Assembly (NCBI GenBank): GCA_963576565.1
Contig: OY755044.1
Location: forward strand, 47,573,134 to 47,637,133
Length of the DNA stretch: 64,000 bases
Source of the DNA: Aspidapion aeneum
Taxonomy: Eukaryota; Arthropoda; Insecta; Coleoptera; Brentidae
Direction of reading: 5' to 3'
Shown: positions 1 through 10,278 of the stretch, one piece after another
How positions within the stretch are numbered: the stretch's first letter is position 1
Layout of the letters: every line of letters begins with the position of its first letter
Translations under genes and position numbers: made by a program
The notes under the pieces: model-generated
Seen by the model: the letters and a program-made list of their open reading frames with translations, nothing else
Databases searched by the model: none
What the model was told of the DNA's origin: nothing

Positions 1-709
1 ACGATTTAATTTAAAGGCCACCAAAAAAACAAATTGGACAAATTCCAAAATGAAAAAATGGTTAATATCATATCTCGAACCTTGTTTTTAGTCTAACAGG
101 AAACACAGTTTAGCATTTTCGTATAAAATTTTGTTGGCTATCATTTTTGTTTCAAACTTTGTACAAAAACCAAGTTATTTAAAAAAAAGAGAATTCGTGC
201 GCCATTTTTTTAAAAAAGCGGCGAGAGCAGGCATCGCTCTATAATTGTGCCAAGCTTCGGACCATTTGCACCAAAACGTCATATTATATAGTTAAACTAC
301 TTAACTAATTTCAAGTCTTGCCCATAGGAAAGTGTCTAAATAGCTGTCGCAAAAATTTATTATATTAGAAAATCAATCAAGTCAAGTTAAATAAAACCGT
401 TAAAAACTACCAGCCAGAATACGCAAAAAAATGTAAGCAAAATTAGTCAAATTATTACAATAAGATAAAAAATACAATAATAATCCTTTACAAAGCCCCT
501 CTTAAAATATCAGAACCAGGCTCTCGTTTCTGAGAATTCTATTAGATATTCCAAGGGTAAAAAAAGCAGGTACAAATTACATATAACAAAGAAACCCGTA
601 GCGTCTAAAATCTAATTTGCAATGTTGCCAAATTTCTGAGGCCGCTGCGACGCGGTTTTAATACGCAGAATACGTTTTATACCACCGAGGTGACTCAGTG
701 GACCGTTTT

Positions 710-740
<31 letters not shown>

Positions 741-1027
741 ACCACTGGTGTATACAAAAAATAACCTTGGAGGGGCTTGGAAATTTTTTCCGCTTTTATT
801 TATTAACATATTCAAAAGTAGGAAAATAAATAGTTTTAATATAATCTATTTTTAGATTCTTTCGCTTTCGCCCCCAAGCCCCCCTCCCCCCTTGTATACG
901 CTCATGCAGAAACTATAATAAAAGAATAAAATATTTTTGCTTTATTTGTGAATGGGACAGCCGAGCACGGAACAAACATTACATTGTATGGAACTGGCCT
1001 TTGATTTACTCCCGGTCAGAAAAATGT
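1..1027. other. Gene-free AT-rich flank
   Basis: I see no supported gene here. It holds a (TA)n microsatellite at 710-735 and a C-rich pyrimidine tract near 870-895. Short ORFs across the TA run translate only low-complexity sequence. Confidence 0.6.
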
Positions 1028-1575
1028 CGCCAACGATCCTTATTAGTCCCGCAAGATAATATTTACTTGCCGCCTTTGCACATCAAACTTGGATTGATCA
1101 AACAGTTTGTAAAAGCACGGACAAAACAGGCGACGCATTCATATTTTTGAAAATTAAATTTCCTCGTCTTAGTGAGGCTAAAATCAAGGAAGGTGATTAG
1201 AATCAGAATAGACAACTTTTTCAAGATTTTGTTTATTAAACACCTGAATCAAAAAGAAAAACGAGCTTGGTTTGCATTCCAAAACGTGTGTAAGAACTTT
1301 TTGGGTAACCATAAAAGTGATGATTATGTCGCTCAGGTCGAGAAATTGCTCTTAGCGTACAATGTCCCTTAAAGTGCACTTCCTTCTCTCGCATCTAGAC
1401 TTCTTTCCTGAAAATTTAGGAGCAGTCTCGGATGAATACGGGGAACGGTTTCATCAAGGCATCGCTAATTTGGAAAAACGGTTTTCAGGGAAGTGAAATG
1501 CAAGCATGTTGGCTGGAGTACTGCTGGTTTTTGAAACGAGAGGGTTGTACCTTAGGGTATAAAAGGAAAGCATGC
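1028..1575 (+). pseudogene. Decayed TE-type ORF (GERFHQ family)
   Basis: Conceptual translation in shifting frames gives a recognisable chain: LLVPQDNIYLPPLHIKLGL (about 1040-1100), NVCKNFLGNHKSDDYV (about 1287-1335), then HLDFFPENLGAVSDEYGE and RFHQGI (about 1390-1465). Blocks of this form (PPLHIKLGL, FLGN, HLDxFPEN, GERFHQ) occur in a protein found in many copies in insect and hydrozoan genomes and probably carried by a transposon; I know it only from that pattern. At least two frame changes and a TGA after FSGK break the ORF, so it is a fossil. The longest clean piece is 1172-1372. Family identity is from memory and needs a protein search. Confidence 0.55.
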
Positions 1576-1606
1576 ACCAAGTGAAGGTACGAAAGGTCTT
1601 ATTTAT

Positions 1607-2040
1607 CAGTGGCGCACCCAGGAATATGTCTTGGGGGGCCCGACGCCCCTATAGCCTCAATGATGTCGAATTTTAAGCTATTTTTTGTGTTTTTTTATGA
1701 AACATGTGGAATATATGTAAAAAAATCTAAGGCTTGGGGGGTATTTATTATTGTTTGAAACTAAAATAACTCTGTTTATACTAATTTAAATTTATGTCGA
1801 TAATGTTATAATTATTATCGAAAAATGATAAAAATAGGTAAAAGGGCTGCGCCCTCAAAATTAGTGGGTGGTAGAAGAAAACGCAAGCTATATTTGGATT
1901 CTAAGCGTCGTCTTACATAAGAATCAGCGGAAATAATGCCAGTCCTCAAGAATTTTTTTTTGCAGACCAGTGTTATCAGAAATTAAGAAGATAACTACGT
2001 AAGGTATAATTCTTTTTTTAAGCTAGTTCTTTTTTATAAT
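1607..2040. repeat. hAT-like terminal remnant and AT-rich spacer
   Basis: CAGTGGCGCACCCAGG at 1607-1622 followed by a G-rich stretch resembles the start CAGTGGCGTAGCCAGG common to many hAT-derived repeats. No matching opposite end or target duplication was found, and nothing codes. A related start (CAGTGGCGTA followed by G) is at 14155. Confidence 0.3.
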
Positions 2041-2223
2041 ATTTAATGCCGTGTTTGAAACTCGTAGACAATCATATAGTAATAGTAAGTATCTCCAACC
2101 GTTATCAAGTGTAAACTGTTTACACTTGATAACGGTTAGAGATACTTACTAACCGAAACGTCGTGTTTTAAAATAAATAAAGACAATGGAAGTCCGAAAT
2201 TTTATTTTTATTTAATGCCGTGT
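2041..2223. mobile_element. 155-bp inverted Penelope-like mini-insertion with 14-bp TSD
   Basis: ATTTAATGCCGTGT at 2041-2054 is repeated exactly at 2210-2223. The inserted 2055-2209 starts with the left-end sequence of the PLE family (TTGAAACTCGTAGACAAT) and ends with its 3' tail (AAGTCCGAAATTTTATTT). Inside, 2084-2116 and 2118-2150 are inverted copies of the tail separated by one base with one mismatch, so the insertion is two head-to-head 3' tails with no coding part. It has the same organisation as the large copies at 3106-11196 and 59366-62869. Confidence 0.85.
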
Positions 2224-3099
2224 CTAACAAAACAAATAAGAGAGGGGTCTGTTTTAAAAGCAAATTCTTTCATATTGATTTAAGAACTACCTAACAATTA
2301 AATTCTCAAAAATATCACCGCTCTGTGCTAAATACCAATGAACCATCTGTACTTTTCCCTGAACGCTAAATGTAATACGCGGCCTGGCTTGAGCTAGAAT
2401 TTGCGTGAAAAACAAATACCCACTTCTCGCCTGTTTGCTGCGCATCACAGAATGACCAAAAACTTCGTGAAGACGAGAGGTCACGATGTATTCCCCTACT
2501 TTCCAACTACCACCCCGAATACGGGTCTAAAACCACGGATCACCTAACAAGGTGATCCGTGCTAAAACAGCGAAAAATATTTCAAGACATCGCCCAAAAT
2601 ATATTTTTCTCTCTTTTACACGCATTAAGCACAGCGCAGTCTATGAATCCTCTTTTAATCATGCTGTAGTTAGAGTCACACTACGCCTAATTTTTAAACA
2701 ATATTCTTGCGGAAGTAACACCTGTTAATTGTTTTCTAAACAAAATTAATAATTTATAATATGAGGCTTTTGTTGTATGTAACAAGAAAGGAATCATAAT
2801 TTATTGTCCCATCCAAAGTAGGAAAGCCTTGATATAGGAAAAAGCACTTTTCTTTATTCAGTTGATATAATAATATCTTCCGTCCTGGTTGTGTTGTCCC
2901 TTCTGGCTTTTTTGCTTTGGCCCTCGGATGGCTTTTGGAATATTAAGTAACAAAAATAGTTAAAAAAGTTATATTGGTATTGTGCTTTTAAATTTACCTT
3001 ATTTTAAAATAGTTTATACAAATTTAGGTCTATAAGAAATGTGGCTTGTGCATGTGTAATTGTAAACATAAGAAAGAGCTTACTAAATATAAATAGTAT
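2224..3099. other. Spacer without recognised gene
   Basis: A 65-codon ORF on - (2287-2484) has no recognisable motif and I do not call it a gene. The only structure seen is the perfect hairpin at 2534-2561, listed separately. Confidence 0.5.
2534..2561. other. Perfect 12-bp stem hairpin
   Basis: CACGGATCACCT (2534-2545) and AGGTGATCCGTG (2550-2561) are exact reverse complements around the loop AACA. The GC-rich stem stands out from AT-rich flanks. No T-run follows it and no gene adjoins it, so its role is unknown. Confidence 0.6.
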
Positions 3100-3236
3100 A
3101 CTTTGTTTAAAACTCGTAAACAATGATTGAGTAGAAACTAAATTTCGGACTTGCATTGTCTTTATTTATTTTAAACGCGACATTTCGGTTAGTAAGTATC
3201 TCTAACCGTTTTCAAGTGTAAACTAAATAATCTAGT

Positions 3237-4093
3237 CTATAGGCTACTACTTATACTATTTAGTGTGCAGTCAGATGTGACGGCCCGTCTCCTTTTTTTA
3301 ATCCTAAGACGCCTGTTTTCTTTAAGGAGTGGTTTCCATATGTTTGGTATGTCCGTGCTTGGTCGACTGAAAACTTCTTTATTCTGCATTATAGAGGCAG
3401 CTTGAATAAACTTTCGTTTTCGCAAATGCGATTCCTTATGCAAAACTATAGCTTCTGACAATGAGCATATGACCCATATAGGCAGCCGGCGAGCTTTGCA
3501 ACATTGAGGGGCAGATGGCGCTAAAATAAATTCGTCTATTACGCAATTTTCAGGGACTACTAGTACGATTTAGTTGCATGTGCGAGTTCCGAGGTTCATG
3601 TCTATCATCTAAATGCCATTAGAGCATAGTACTTGTCTCTGAATATTGCGTACTAGACGAATTTATTTCAGCGCCATCTGCTCCTCAATGTTGCAAAGCT
3701 CGCCGGCTGCCACTTTATATGGGTCATATACTCATTGCTTCTTACCACTGAATCCTGTTATTATTTAATGCATGATCCGCTAAACCGGATTTTTCAATAT
3801 CCCCTAATTGGACACATTTTAGATGTTCATTTACTCTAACCTGAAGAGGGCGTTTCGTTTCACCTTCATGATTTACCAAACCCACACAGATTTTCTGGTT
3901 TTGTTTTAGTTACAAAACTCCTTATCATATTTCCCGATGAGAATAGTGTTTATATCTTATAGTGTTTGGCTATTCGTCTTATGTTTTCTGAAATCCCGTG
4001 AACATATGGAATGTTAATAATACCCAACGGATTATTATTTTGAAAATTTGCTACATTTGGTTTGCTTTTAATTTTAGAGATCGTTAAGCTTAT
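3237..4093 (-). pseudogene. PLE endonuclease-side coding remnant
   Basis: On the minus strand this matches the C-terminal half of the PLE protein at 59514-60473, including NIWKPLLKENRRL and MQNKEVFSRPSTDI. PLE proteins join a reverse transcriptase to a GIY-YIG nuclease. Relative to the paralogue about 36 bases are missing near 3875-3900, inside the nuclease module, and a 277-bp MITE interrupts it. It is certainly non-functional. Confidence 0.8.
3460..3736. mobile_element. Foldback MITE with 9-bp TSD
   Basis: The element starts AATGAGCATATGACCCATAT and ends with the near-exact inverse; the arms are about 95 bp and nearly meet. The flanks are GCTTCTGAC (3451-3459) and GCTTCTTAC (3737-3745), one mismatch apart, and the paralogous PLE at about 59711 has the sequence once and uninterrupted. 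A 9-bp duplication with long arms suits a Mutator-like foldback, but no transposase is present to prove it. Confidence 0.8.
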
Positions 4094-4520
4094 TGTTACA
4101 AATTTAAGTTATTTAAATTTTATAATTGGAATTTATTTAGGTTTAGTGTAGTATTAGGTTGATTTATCTTAAGGTTGTATTCTTAGTCTAGGTTTTAGTT
4201 GCGTTATCTGTGACTTGCGGTCGTAATAATACGAGAACTTTCCGGACGTCGAAGGCTGCCGGAAAGTTCGAGAGAGATGGACGATCCTATATATAGGGCC
4301 GGGGTCGCGCACCAGTCAGTCAGTCACAGACAACGTACTGTAGTGGTCGTGAGATATTAACACGAAGTTAATAGACCGATTATAATAATAATAATTCACT
4401 ACTTATTAGCAAGTTATTCGTAAGTTTAAGTGCGTGTTTTTGTACATAATTTGTCGAAATAAATTGACGTATCGTTTTCAACAATTGCGAGTTTTAATTT
4501 GTCGTTGTGAACCCGTAACA
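4094..4520 (+). repeat. 5' LTR of gypsy element
   Basis: 427 bp, TGTTACA...GTAACA. It contains TATATATAGGGCC at about 4289, a possible core-promoter region, then CAGTCAGTCAGTCACAG, and an AATAAA at 4459-4464 that could serve as poly(A) signal. It differs from the 3' LTR chiefly by an ATAATAATAATAATT stretch near 4381-4397. Confidence 0.95.
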
Positions 4521-4522
4521 AT

Positions 4523-4540
4523 TGGTGTCAGAAGTGAGAT
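4523..4540 (+). promoter_or_regulatory. tRNA primer-binding site
   Basis: TGGTGTCAGAAGTGAGAT begins two bases after the LTR, the expected position for minus-strand priming. The complement ends in ...GACACCA, which would suit a leucine-type tRNA; the tRNA assignment is tentative. Confidence 0.7.
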
Positions 4541-4546
4541 TAAAAG

Positions 4547-5485
4547 AAATAAATAGTGCAAAGACTATCCTTACACAGTACCACCGGCTAGGACAATTAA
4601 AAAGAAGAACAGTAAGTGATTTTGCCAGAATATTCGGAACTGAATAGTGCAAAGACTACCCTTACATATTACCACCGGATAGGACAATTGGACAGAAAAA
4701 ACAGTAAGTGATTTTTCCAGAATATTCGAAGAAGTTCGATATTGTTTTATTCAAAAACTAAAAGAGATATTTAAGAACCGACTTCGACATTAACTTTACA
4801 GTCCAAAAATTGATAATTAGAGAGATTTTCTAGAATATTCTATAACATTCTACGACGTTCTATTCAAAAACTAGAAGAGATATACAAATACCGACTTCGA
4901 CATTAGATTAGTAATTTTAAAAAGTAAGAATCAGAAAGAATTTCTAGAACATTCCATCACTTTCTACGACGCTCTATTCGAAAACCAGAAGAAATATCAA
5001 AAAAAAAAGAGACTTCGACATTAGCTTAGTAATTTCAAAAGTAAGAACTAAAAAGAATTTCTAGAAGATTCCATAACATTCTACGACGTTCTATTCAAAA
5101 AAATAGAAGAGATATACAAATACCGATTTCGACATTAGTTTAGTTATTTCAAAAGTAAGAATTAGAAAGAATTTCTAGAAGATTCCATAACATTCTACGA
5201 CGTTCTATTCAAAAACTAGAAGAGATATACAAATACCGACTTCGACAGTAGCTTAGTTATTTTAAAAGTAAGAATTAGAAATTATTTCTAGAATATTCCA
5301 TAACATTCTACGACGGTCTATTCGAGAACCAAAAGAGCTAATCAAAAAGTGACTTCTACATTTGCCTAGTAGCAGAAAGAGTAGCATTTACCAGTATATT
5401 CCAGAACATTCCATTAGGTTCTATTTAAGAATTGGAAGAGATATTGAAAAACCGACTTCGACATTCGCTTTATAGCCCTAAAATA
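4547..5485 (+). repeat. Leader tandem repeats (about 92 bp x2, about 114 bp x5-6)
   Basis: Two copies of a roughly 92-bp unit (AATAGTGCAAAGACTA...CCAGAATATTCG) lie at 4553-4735. Then a roughly 114-bp unit built around TACGACGTTCTATTCAAAAA and CCGACTTCGACATTAG recurs with TACGACG at 4851, 4965, 5082, 5196 and 5309, with degenerate units at both ends. This untranslated leader may hold packaging or translation signals. Confidence 0.9.
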
Positions 5486-5513
5486 GACGTTTTAAGTGAT
5501 TTATCGGAAGTTG

Positions 5514-6734
5514 ATGCTTACTAGACAAGGATCGGCAAAGATGGAAGATCTAACTAAAATGATACAGGCTCTAGCAGCTCAAATGGCTCAAAATCAGAAC
5601 GATATGAAACAGACCATGGAAGAAAACTTCGATCAGATAAAGAGCAACTCCGAACAGCTGAGAGAAGAGTTCAAGACTGCAACCGAAGATCTTAAGGAAG
5701 AAATAACCCAAAGAATGCATAGTGTAGAACAAAAGGTACAAAATAATTTGCAGAATGTAGAAGAAACGGTACAAAATGTTAAAGAGAAGGTACAAAATGT
5801 TGAAGAAAAGGTACAACATGTTGAAGAAAAAGTGGAGAACGAACTACAGAATGTAAGGGAAGAAGTTTTTCAAACCATGGAAGAAAAATTCCAGGACGTG
5901 TCGAAACTGCTTATACAGCTTCAGAAAGAACACAACAAAATAAAAGCTCAGGGATGTGTCGTGAATTCCAACCAGAACATTAAGCCTCCAAATTTTGACG
6001 GTACGTCCTCCTGGTCCACCGACAAACAACAATTTGAAGCTGCCGTCGCTGCAAATGGTTGGGACGAGGACGAAAAAGCTAGAGCGTTGTTAGTAGCTCT
6101 ACGGGAACCTGCACTCGGACTTTTACGGTCCATTCCAGTCGAACAAAAACAGAATTATAACGCTTTGGTGGCAGCGCTAGAAAGAAGGTATGGAGACGAA
6201 CACTTGCGAAATTTACATTGGTCAGAATTAAATGTTCGTCAACAAAGAGCAGGGGAGTCATTACAAGAGTATGAAGCGGATATCAGGAGACTGATGTACT
6301 TGGCTTACCCAGAAATGCCAGAAAATTACAGAGATCCCTTCACGGTAGATCGCTTTATTAACGGCTTGCGAGACACGGACTTAGCAAAATTACTTCGTCG
6401 AGAACGCTTCCATAACAGTAGTGAAGTGTTGATTCGAGCCCTTGAAATTGAATCATCAAATAATATGTCCAGGCCAAAAGTAAGAGCTGTTTCAATTCAG
6501 GAGGGAGAAGAAATGAGCACTGGAGATGAGGTCAACTTAAAAACGCTAAACCAACTGTTTCAATCACTAATAGAGAAGATTGATTCTTTGAAAGAAAGTA
6601 GACGATCCCCTCCAAATGTAAAGTGTTTCAGATGCGGACGTACAGGGCATATTCAACGCGATTGTCGTGTCCAAATGAGGTCTCGCTCACCATCTAGTGG
6701 GACAGAGTACCGAAGAAGAGATCAGGAAAACTAA
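5514..6734 (+). CDS. Gag polyprotein of gypsy element
   Basis: About 406 residues from ATG 5514; an ATG at 5541 is a possible alternative, and the frame is open from 5496 without an upstream ATG. The N-terminal third is a long heptad-repeat coiled coil with several VQNVEEK units. A retrotransposon capsid-like region follows (FDGTSSWSTDKQQFEAAV to about ERRYGDEHLRNL). Near the C terminus is one CCHC zinc knuckle, CFRCGRTGHIQRDC, then a basic RS-rich tail, fitting nucleic-acid binding in the particle. The stop is 6732-6734. The pol frame is open across this end in the -1 frame, so pol was probably made by frameshift or re-initiation. Confidence 0.9.
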   Translation: MLTRQGSAKMEDLTKMIQALAAQMAQNQNDMKQTMEENFDQIKSNSEQLREEFKTATEDLKEEITQRMHSVEQKVQNNLQNVEETVQNVKEKVQNVEEKVQHVEEKVENELQNVREEVFQTMEEKFQDVSKLLIQLQKEHNKIKAQGCVVNSNQNIKPPNFDGTSSWSTDKQQFEAAVAANGWDEDEKARALLVALREPALGLLRSIPVEQKQNYNALVAALERRYGDEHLRNLHWSELNVRQQRAGESLQEYEADIRRLMYLAYPEMPENYRDPFTVDRFINGLRDTDLAKLLRRERFHNSSEVLIRALEIESSNNMSRPKVRAVSIQEGEEMSTGDEVNLKTLNQLFQSLIEKIDSLKESRRSPPNVKCFRCGRTGHIQRDCRVQMRSRSPSSGTEYRRRDQEN

Positions 6735-6757
6735 AACTAGTCAACACAGAGGGGCGG

Positions 6758-9700
6758 GTGTTGGCTAATGGGAATTTAGCCCTCAAAATTTACTCTATCA
6801 AGAGCTTAAAACATACTGCTGACAGTCTTAACATCGACGGACTTATTAATGGAAGAAAAGTTAATATAACAGTAGACACTGGTGCTGCCATATCATTGCT
6901 TAAGTTCAAAATTGCAACGAGATATAAAATTCGACCAACAGAAAAGAAAATAACACTTAAGACTGTGACTGGAGAATCCGCCGACGTGTTGGGGCAGACA
7001 GACATAGACCTACAGCTGGGGAGGTTGAAGATTCGCCACTCGGTATTAGTTGCAGACATAGAAGACGAATTTATTTTGGGAATGGACCTGATAAGTAAAC
7101 ATGGATTTGCGTTTGATAATAAACTTAATACCCTAAGATTTGGGAACGAAGAGTTCATTTTGTCAAATAGTCACATAAATAAAGAACCAATTAAGGTGGT
7201 GGCAGTATGCACAACAAGACTAGTCGGTAACAGTGAGACCATAATTTTTGGGAGGCTGGAAAATAAAACATCAAGCTGCGTCGGACTCATAAGCCAACAA
7301 AACACACCCAACACCTACCTCGTTACAAAATCACTAGTTAAAACCGATAAAGACATCCCGATTAGAGTCGCCAATATTTTCCTAAATAGTGTCAAAATTA
7401 ATAAGGGGGAGGTGGTAGCATTATTTGAACCAGTACAGAAAGTAACAAGATGTGAAGAGCCAACTTCCGAGGATACAAGCAAGTTACCAATGGAGGTACT
7501 TCAGCAATTTGAGTCAACTTGGCAACATCTCACTCCAGAAGAATTTAGTAAAGCGAGAGAGTTTATAGAAGAACAAAGTAATATCTTCGAAACTAGGAGT
7601 AGTTCGGGACGCACAAATCTTATTCAACATGCTATCAACACTGGCGATGCCCAACCGATAAGACAACCCCCAAGAAGACTACCAATGGCCAAGCAAGAAG
7701 AAGTTCACAATCTCATTAATAAAATGCTCAGCGACGGTGTTATTGAAGAGTCATCAAGTCCTTGGTCATCTCCTGTGGTGTTGGTCACTAAAAAGGATGG
7801 AAGTACTAGATTTTGTGTCGACTACAGGAAACTTAACGATGTGACCAAGAAAGATAGTTACCCACTGCCAAGAATAGACGACACATTAACAACATTGGCA
7901 GGATCATATTGGTTTTCTACTCTTGACCTGAAAAGTGGGTATTGGCAAGTAGGAATCTTTGAAAGAGATAAAGAAAAGACTGCATTCTCTGCTGGAAGTG
8001 GACTTTATCAGTTTAATGTGATGCCATTTGGCCTGTGCAATGCCCCAGCTACATTTGAAAGACTAATGGAAGTCGTTCTACGAGGCCTTACTTGGAAAAC
8101 CTGCCTAGTCTATTTGGATGATGTCATAGTAATGGGGAAATCATTTCAAGATCATCTAGATAATTTACGAGAAGTATTCTCAAGAATCAGGAACGCAAAT
8201 CTTAAATTGAACTCAAAGAAATGTTTTCTGTTCCAAGAAAAAGTTGAGTTCCTGGGTCACGTCGTTTCCCGAGAAGGCATCCATACCGACGAAAAGAAGT
8301 TACAAGCAATAAAAGAATGGCCTCAACCTCGTGACAAACATGAATTGAGAAGCTTTTTGGATCTGTGTACATACTACAGACGATTTGTAGAAGGATTCGC
8401 CAAAATAGCGTCTCCATTACATAGACTTACAGAAGATAAAGCTTCTTACAAATGGAATACCGAATGTGACCAAGCATTTAGAAGACTAAAAGCAGCATTA
8501 TGTTCTAGTCCGATTCTTGCATATCCCATTCCAAAAGGAAAATTCATATTAGATACTGATGCGAGCAACGATGGCATAGGAGCAGTACTCTCCCAAGTAC
8601 AAGATGGAGAAGAACGGGTCATCGAATTTTTCAGCAAGAAGCTATCCAAACCAGAGAGAAATTATTGTGTTACTAGAAAGGAGCTCCTAGCCATAGTTAA
8701 ATCCGTAGATCACTTTCACAAATATCTCTACGGACAAGAGTTTCTGATTAGAACGGATCATGCTGCGTTACAGTGGCTCATGAAAATGAAACAACCTGAG
8801 GGGCAAGTCGCGAGATGGATAGAAAAGCTACAACAATACCATTATCAAATTAAGCACCGAGCGGGAAGGGTGCATAATAATGCAGATGCATTGTCCAGAA
8901 GACCTTGCCCTGAGGATTGTAAACATTGCAGGAAAATTGACCAGAAAGAAGGAATTACCTACGTGCGCCAGATAAAGTTAGAACCAGATGAAGAATGGAT
9001 GTCGGCTTCGATTAGAACCACACAACTTAACGACAAAGATGTAGGACCTATCTTGCGATTGAAAGAAGAGAACAAGCCACGACCATCATGGCAAGATATC
9101 GCAAACCAAGGGGTGATATTCAAATCACTGTGGGCACAATGGGATTCACTGATAGTAGAAGAAAACATCCTTAAACGTGCCTGGGAAAGTGCCGATGGCC
9201 TTACTGTGATTAATCAAGTAGTGGTTCCTAGGAGCATGGTAGACAATATAATGGCCGAATGCCATGGTGGAAAATCAGGTGCGCACCTAGGCATAAATAA
9301 AATCATGGACAAAATTCGAAACCGATTTTATTGGGTCAATTACTTTCACGATGTGAAAAACTGGTGCCGCCGATGTTCGACTTGTGCAGCCAGCCAAGGT
9401 CCCAAAACAAGGTCCAGAGGTCAAATGAAACAATATAACGTAGGTCTGCCATTCGAACGCATTGCTATTGATGTGGCCGGACCATTTCCAGAAACTAAAA
9501 AGGGCAACAAATACATCCTTGTTGTCATGGATTACTTTAGCAAATGGCCAGAAGTTTTTGCTTTGCCTAACCAAGAGGCCGCTACAGTTGCAGAAGTTCT
9601 GGTAAATGATGTTTTCAGCCGATTTGGCATTCCTTTGGAACTACATTCAGATCAAGGAAGAAACTTTGAATTAAAGCTCTTCCAGAATCTCTGTGACCTT

Positions 9701-9844
9701 TTAGGAATACATAAAACACGGACTACTGCTTTACATCCGCAGTCAGATGGCATGGTTGAAAGATTTAATAAAACAATAGAAGAACATCTTTGCAAAGTTG
9801 TTGATGAGCACCAGATTGGGACCAATATATTCCATTGTTCTTGA
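6758..9844 (+). CDS. Pol polyprotein (protease, RT, RNase H, integrase), broken late
   Basis: 1028 codons open; the frame is -1 relative to gag and open upstream, so 6758 (GTG) is not a true start. Order: aspartic protease (VDTGAAISLL, residues 39-48); reverse transcriptase with TRFCVDYRKLND and the active-site VYLDDVIV (about residues 448-455); RNase H with DTDASNDGIGAV and RTDHAALQWL; integrase zinc-binding H-H-C-C region (HLGINK...CRRCSTC); catalytic D, D, E (AIDVAGPF, HSDQGRN, VERFNK). The frame then runs into a stop at 9842-9844; the integrase C terminus continues in another frame (next entry). All visible catalytic residues are present. Confidence 0.92.
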   Translation: MLANGNLALKIYSIKSLKHTADSLNIDGLINGRKVNITVDTGAAISLLKFKIATRYKIRPTEKKITLKTVTGESADVLGQTDIDLQLGRLKIRHSVLVADIEDEFILGMDLISKHGFAFDNKLNTLRFGNEEFILSNSHINKEPIKVVAVCTTRLVGNSETIIFGRLENKTSSCVGLISQQNTPNTYLVTKSLVKTDKDIPIRVANIFLNSVKINKGEVVALFEPVQKVTRCEEPTSEDTSKLPMEVLQQFESTWQHLTPEEFSKAREFIEEQSNIFETRSSSGRTNLIQHAINTGDAQPIRQPPRRLPMAKQEEVHNLINKMLSDGVIEESSSPWSSPVVLVTKKDGSTRFCVDYRKLNDVTKKDSYPLPRIDDTLTTLAGSYWFSTLDLKSGYWQVGIFERDKEKTAFSAGSGLYQFNVMPFGLCNAPATFERLMEVVLRGLTWKTCLVYLDDVIVMGKSFQDHLDNLREVFSRIRNANLKLNSKKCFLFQEKVEFLGHVVSREGIHTDEKKLQAIKEWPQPRDKHELRSFLDLCTYYRRFVEGFAKIASPLHRLTEDKASYKWNTECDQAFRRLKAALCSSPILAYPIPKGKFILDTDASNDGIGAVLSQVQDGEERVIEFFSKKLSKPERNYCVTRKELLAIVKSVDHFHKYLYGQEFLIRTDHAALQWLMKMKQPEGQVARWIEKLQQYHYQIKHRAGRVHNNADALSRRPCPEDCKHCRKIDQKEGITYVRQIKLEPDEEWMSASIRTTQLNDKDVGPILRLKEENKPRPSWQDIANQGVIFKSLWAQWDSLIVEENILKRAWESADGLTVINQVVVPRSMVDNIMAECHGGKSGAHLGINKIMDKIRNRFYWVNYFHDVKNWCRRCSTCAASQGPKTRSRGQMKQYNVGLPFERIAIDVAGPFPETKKGNKYILVVMDYFSKWPEVFALPNQEAATVAEVLVNDVFSRFGIPLELHSDQGRNFELKLFQNLCDLLGIHKTRTTALHPQSDGMVERFNKTIEEHLCKVVDEHQIGTNIFHCS

Positions 9845-10278
9845 TGGCCTATAGAACCGCCATTCACAATACGACAGGAGCTACTCCATCTAGTATCCTG
9901 TTTGGTAGAGAACTGCGTTTACCATGTGATATCATGTTTGGTTCACCTGAAGAAGCACACTTAGAGGTTAATGACTATGTCGAACGTTTAAGGCAAAAGC
10001 TGCACGATATCCATGAAGTGGTTAGAGAGCGAATAGAAATAGCCAGTGACCGCATGAAAGCGAGATATGACCTGAAAGCAAACTCTTCAGGGTTCAAAGA
10101 GAATGATCAAGTCTGGCTATACAATCCTCAACGCAAGAAAGGAAGATCACCTAAGTTGACACCACCATGGGAAGGGCCTTATAAAGTTGTTAAGAGAATT
10201 AATGATGTAGTCTACCGAATCCAGAGAAGCCCGAAGTCCAAGATGAAGAAGAAGAGGAGGATAGTGTTACAAATTTAA
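9835..10278 (+). pseudogene. Integrase C-terminal part, frameshifted
   Basis: It continues the integrase after a small indel near 9800-9830: MAYRTAIHNTTGATPSS, a conserved gypsy integrase motif, then a basic C-terminal domain with WEGPYKVVKRINDVVYRI, the typical GPY/F-type ending. The frame has no proper start of its own. Its stop TAA (10276-10278) lies inside the 3' LTR, which begins at 10265, so the last residues are LTR-encoded. Confidence 0.85.
10238..10264 (+). promoter_or_regulatory. Polypurine tract before 3' LTR
   Basis: A purine-rich run (AAGATGAAGAAGAAGAGG and on to the LTR edge) immediately precedes TGTTAC. This is where plus-strand synthesis would be primed. It is also translated as the lysine/arginine-rich end of integrase. 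Confidence 0.75.

Noticed and set aside
7..700. Possible gene at the left edge
   Set aside because: Only low-complexity ORFs over the TA microsatellite.
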